Below, piece by piece: positions 6,871 through 8,169 of a DNA stretch of 8,169 nucleotides (its first letter is position 1; each line of letters starts with the position of its first letter). Source of the stretch: an uncultured Hyphomonadaceae bacterium (GTDB taxonomy: Bacteria; Pseudomonadota; Alphaproteobacteria; Caulobacterales; Hyphomonadaceae); the NCBI GenBank assembly GCA_938049795.1, contig CALLCD010000066.1:1-8169 (forward strand). The letters run 5' to 3'. Under the pieces are notes generated by a model that ran no database searches, was not told where the DNA came from, and saw only the letters and a program-made list of their open reading frames with translations. Made by a program: the position numbers and the translations under genes.

Positions 6871-8064
6871 CTAGGCTTTGGCGAGGCGCGGTTCGCGGGG
6901 CAGAGCGAGGCCGCGTTCGGCGATGATGTTTTTCTGGATTTGCGCGGTGCCGCCGCCAATGATCAGGCCGAGATCATACATATAGCGCCACTGCCAGCTG
7001 CCATTGTCTTTGATATAGGGCGTCTCGCCATAGAGCACGCCGAGCTCGCCCAAAGCGTCGATGGCGAGGCGGGCGAGTTCGTGATTGAGCTCGCAGCCCT
7101 GGAGTTTGACGATCAGGCCGGCAAGCCCTGCACTTTCCTTTTTGAGCCGCGCGGTCATGACGCGCAAGCCATTGGCCTGCATGGCGTAGACTTCGGCCTG
7201 CAAGCGGATGAGCCGGTCGCGCAGGAGCGGATTGTCGATCAGCGGCGCGCCATTTAGGGTTTCGGTTTTCATCAGCTCTGCGATGGCAAGAAGGCGCGCT
7301 TCGGCAGCGTTGGGGTCGCCGAGCATGCCGCGTTCATGGGTCAGCGTGGCATTGGCGACCTGCCAGCCCTTGCCCGGTTCGCCGACAATCTGGCTGCGCG
7401 GGACGCGGACGTCGGTGAAGAACACTTCGTTGAAATTGGCCGCGCCGGTCATGTCTACGAGCGGGCGGATTTCGATGCCGGGCGTGTCCATCGAAAAGAT
7501 GAGATAGGAGATGCCGTGATGCTTTTTCGCGTCCGGTTCGGTGCGCACGAGGCAGAAAATCATGTCGGCCTGTTTGGCGGTGCTGGTCCAGATTTTCTGG
7601 CCATTGATGACATAGTCCTCGCCATCAATCTCGCCGCGCGTGGTCAAGCTGGCAAGATCTGAGCCCGAGCCCGGTTCGGAATAGCCCTGACACCAGATCG
7701 TCTCGCCGCGCAGAGTGGGCGCGATCCAATCGGCTTTTTGTTGGTCTGTGCCGAGCTCTAGCAGGGTCGGCACCAGCATGGAGATGCCTTGTCCGGCAAG
7801 ACCACGCGGCAGGCCGGATTTTGCGAACTCTTCGGCAATGATGCGCGACTGCAGAATGTCGGGGGCTGCGCCATAGCCGCCATATTCGGTCGGGATAGTG
7901 CGGGCGGTGAGGCCGTGTTCGATCAGGAATTTTTGCCATGCGAGGCGTTTGGGGTGTTTCATGCCACGGTCAGCACTGGTGGGTGCTTTGTCGGCATTGG
8001 CGGTCAGGAGCGCTGCGACCTCGGCGCGGAAGGTTTCAAATTCGGGGCTGAGGGCCAAATCCAT
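6871..8064 (-). CDS. Acyl-CoA dehydrogenase, probable catalytic subunit (A)
   Basis: This is a 397-residue flavin-dependent acyl-CoA dehydrogenase that introduces a trans-2,3 double bond into an acyl-CoA. The FAD/substrate motif CQGYSEPGSGSDLAS is at 125-139 and the beta-domain motif NGQKIWTSTA at 154-163. The C-terminal segment GGGTAQIQKNIIAERGL is at 370-386. The medium-chain Glu376 position is Gly371. Instead, Glu244 in LTHERGML is placed like the helix-G base of isovaleryl-CoA dehydrogenase and of the FadE26/FadE29-type subunits of heteromeric enzymes. It is thus the likely catalytic half of a pair with dehydrogenase B. PimC-like pimeloyl-CoA dehydrogenase is an alternative name for the same subfamily. 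An open frame extends to a GTG at 8148, but ATG 8064 has an AAGGGAGA ribosome site 6 nt upstream and begins with the expected MDLALSPEFE. It is probably the first gene of its transcript. Confidence 0.94.
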   Translation of the reverse strand: MDLALSPEFETFRAEVAALLTANADKAPTSADRGMKHPKRLAWQKFLIEHGLTARTIPTEYGGYGAAPDILQSRIIAEEFAKSGLPRGLAGQGISMLVPTLLELGTDQQKADWIAPTLRGETIWCQGYSEPGSGSDLASLTTRGEIDGEDYVINGQKIWTSTAKQADMIFCLVRTEPDAKKHHGISYLIFSMDTPGIEIRPLVDMTGAANFNEVFFTDVRVPRSQIVGEPGKGWQVANATLTHERGMLGDPNAAEARLLAIAELMKTETLNGAPLIDNPLLRDRLIRLQAEVYAMQANGLRVMTARLKKESAGLAGLIVKLQGCELNHELARLAIDALGELGVLYGETPYIKDNGSWQWRYMYDLGLIIGGGTAQIQKNIIAERGLALPREPRLAKA

Positions 8065-8070
8065 GTTGCG

Positions 8071-8078
8071 TCTCCCTT
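8071..8078 (-). promoter_or_regulatory. Ribosome binding site of dehydrogenase A, decides the start
   Basis: AAGGGAGA on the minus strand lies 6 nt before ATG 8064. It supports that start over the in-frame GTG at 8148, whose extra 28 residues are unlike the family N-terminus. Confidence 0.8.
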
Positions 8079-8091
8079 GATCTTGTTCGCG

Positions 8092-8120
8092 ATGATGCAC
8101 AGCGGGCGGGGGCTTGTCCA
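8092..8120 (-). promoter_or_regulatory. Sigma70-like promoter candidate for the dehydrogenase pair
   Basis: On the minus strand TGGACA (8120-8115, five of six consensus bases) is separated by 17 nt from CATCAT (8097-8092, four of six). Transcription would begin near 8085, giving a leader of about 20 nt that contains the ribosome site. The rest of the 105-nt stretch from 8065 to the window edge shows no gene. CCCCTTGGGG at 8148-8157 is too short to be a terminator. Confidence 0.35.
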
Positions 8121-8169
8121 ACCGTGACGCTGGGTCAGGATTTGACACCCCTTGGGGAAGTCTGTGAGT

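Noticed and set aside
8065..8148. N-terminal extension of dehydrogenase A to GTG 8148
   Set aside because: The added 28 residues do not look like the family, and ATG 8064 has a well-placed ribosome site and the usual N-terminus.
8148..8157. CCCCTTGGGG near the window edge
   Set aside because: A four-base-pair stem with a two-base loop and no T-tract is not a credible terminator or operator.

Overview
This window is a compact, GC-rich bacterial chromosomal segment in which all seven genes lie on the minus strand. It is therefore read from high to low coordinates: acyl-CoA dehydrogenase A, acyl-CoA dehydrogenase B, a DedA-family membrane protein, eda, pyk, zwf and edd. Edd runs off the low-coordinate edge. 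No RNA gene, mobile element, CRISPR array or phage-like gene was seen. The base composition, the short intergenic gaps and the use of the Entner-Doudoroff (ED) pathway suggest an alphaproteobacterium. A Caulobacter/Hyphomonas-like lineage is a guess from general resemblance only.

Region 1 (about 5770-8169) holds two adjacent acyl-CoA dehydrogenase genes separated by 15 nt. They appear to be the two halves of one heteromeric enzyme: A carries a candidate catalytic glutamate, and B lacks a glutamate at both positions where the family places it. The native substrate cannot be read from the sequence. A weak sigma70-like promoter and a good ribosome binding site precede A.

Region 2 (5138-5713) is a small DedA/VTT-type membrane protein gene. 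It sits 56 nt after dehydrogenase B, with no clear terminator on either side.

Region 3 (1-5137) is a carbohydrate operon, eda-pyk-zwf-edd. It covers glucose-6-phosphate oxidation (Zwf), dehydration of 6-phosphogluconate to KDPG (Edd), cleavage of KDPG to pyruvate and glyceraldehyde-3-phosphate (Eda), and the last step of lower glycolysis, PEP to pyruvate (Pyk). The lactonase gene pgl is not in the window. The eda-pyk gap is 4 nt, the pyk-zwf gap is 47 nt, and zwf and edd overlap by 4 nt (ATGA). The 107-nt gap upstream of eda holds two copies of ACAGCGCTA, 33 nt apart, which look like LacI/GalR-type operator cores. It is the likely control region for the four genes.

The window looks like ordinary central and lipid metabolism, and I did not find a clearly new biological system. 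The points most worth a second look are the split of catalytic residues between the two dehydrogenases, the repeated operator-like motif before eda, and a residue signature in Pyk that predicts independence from potassium.
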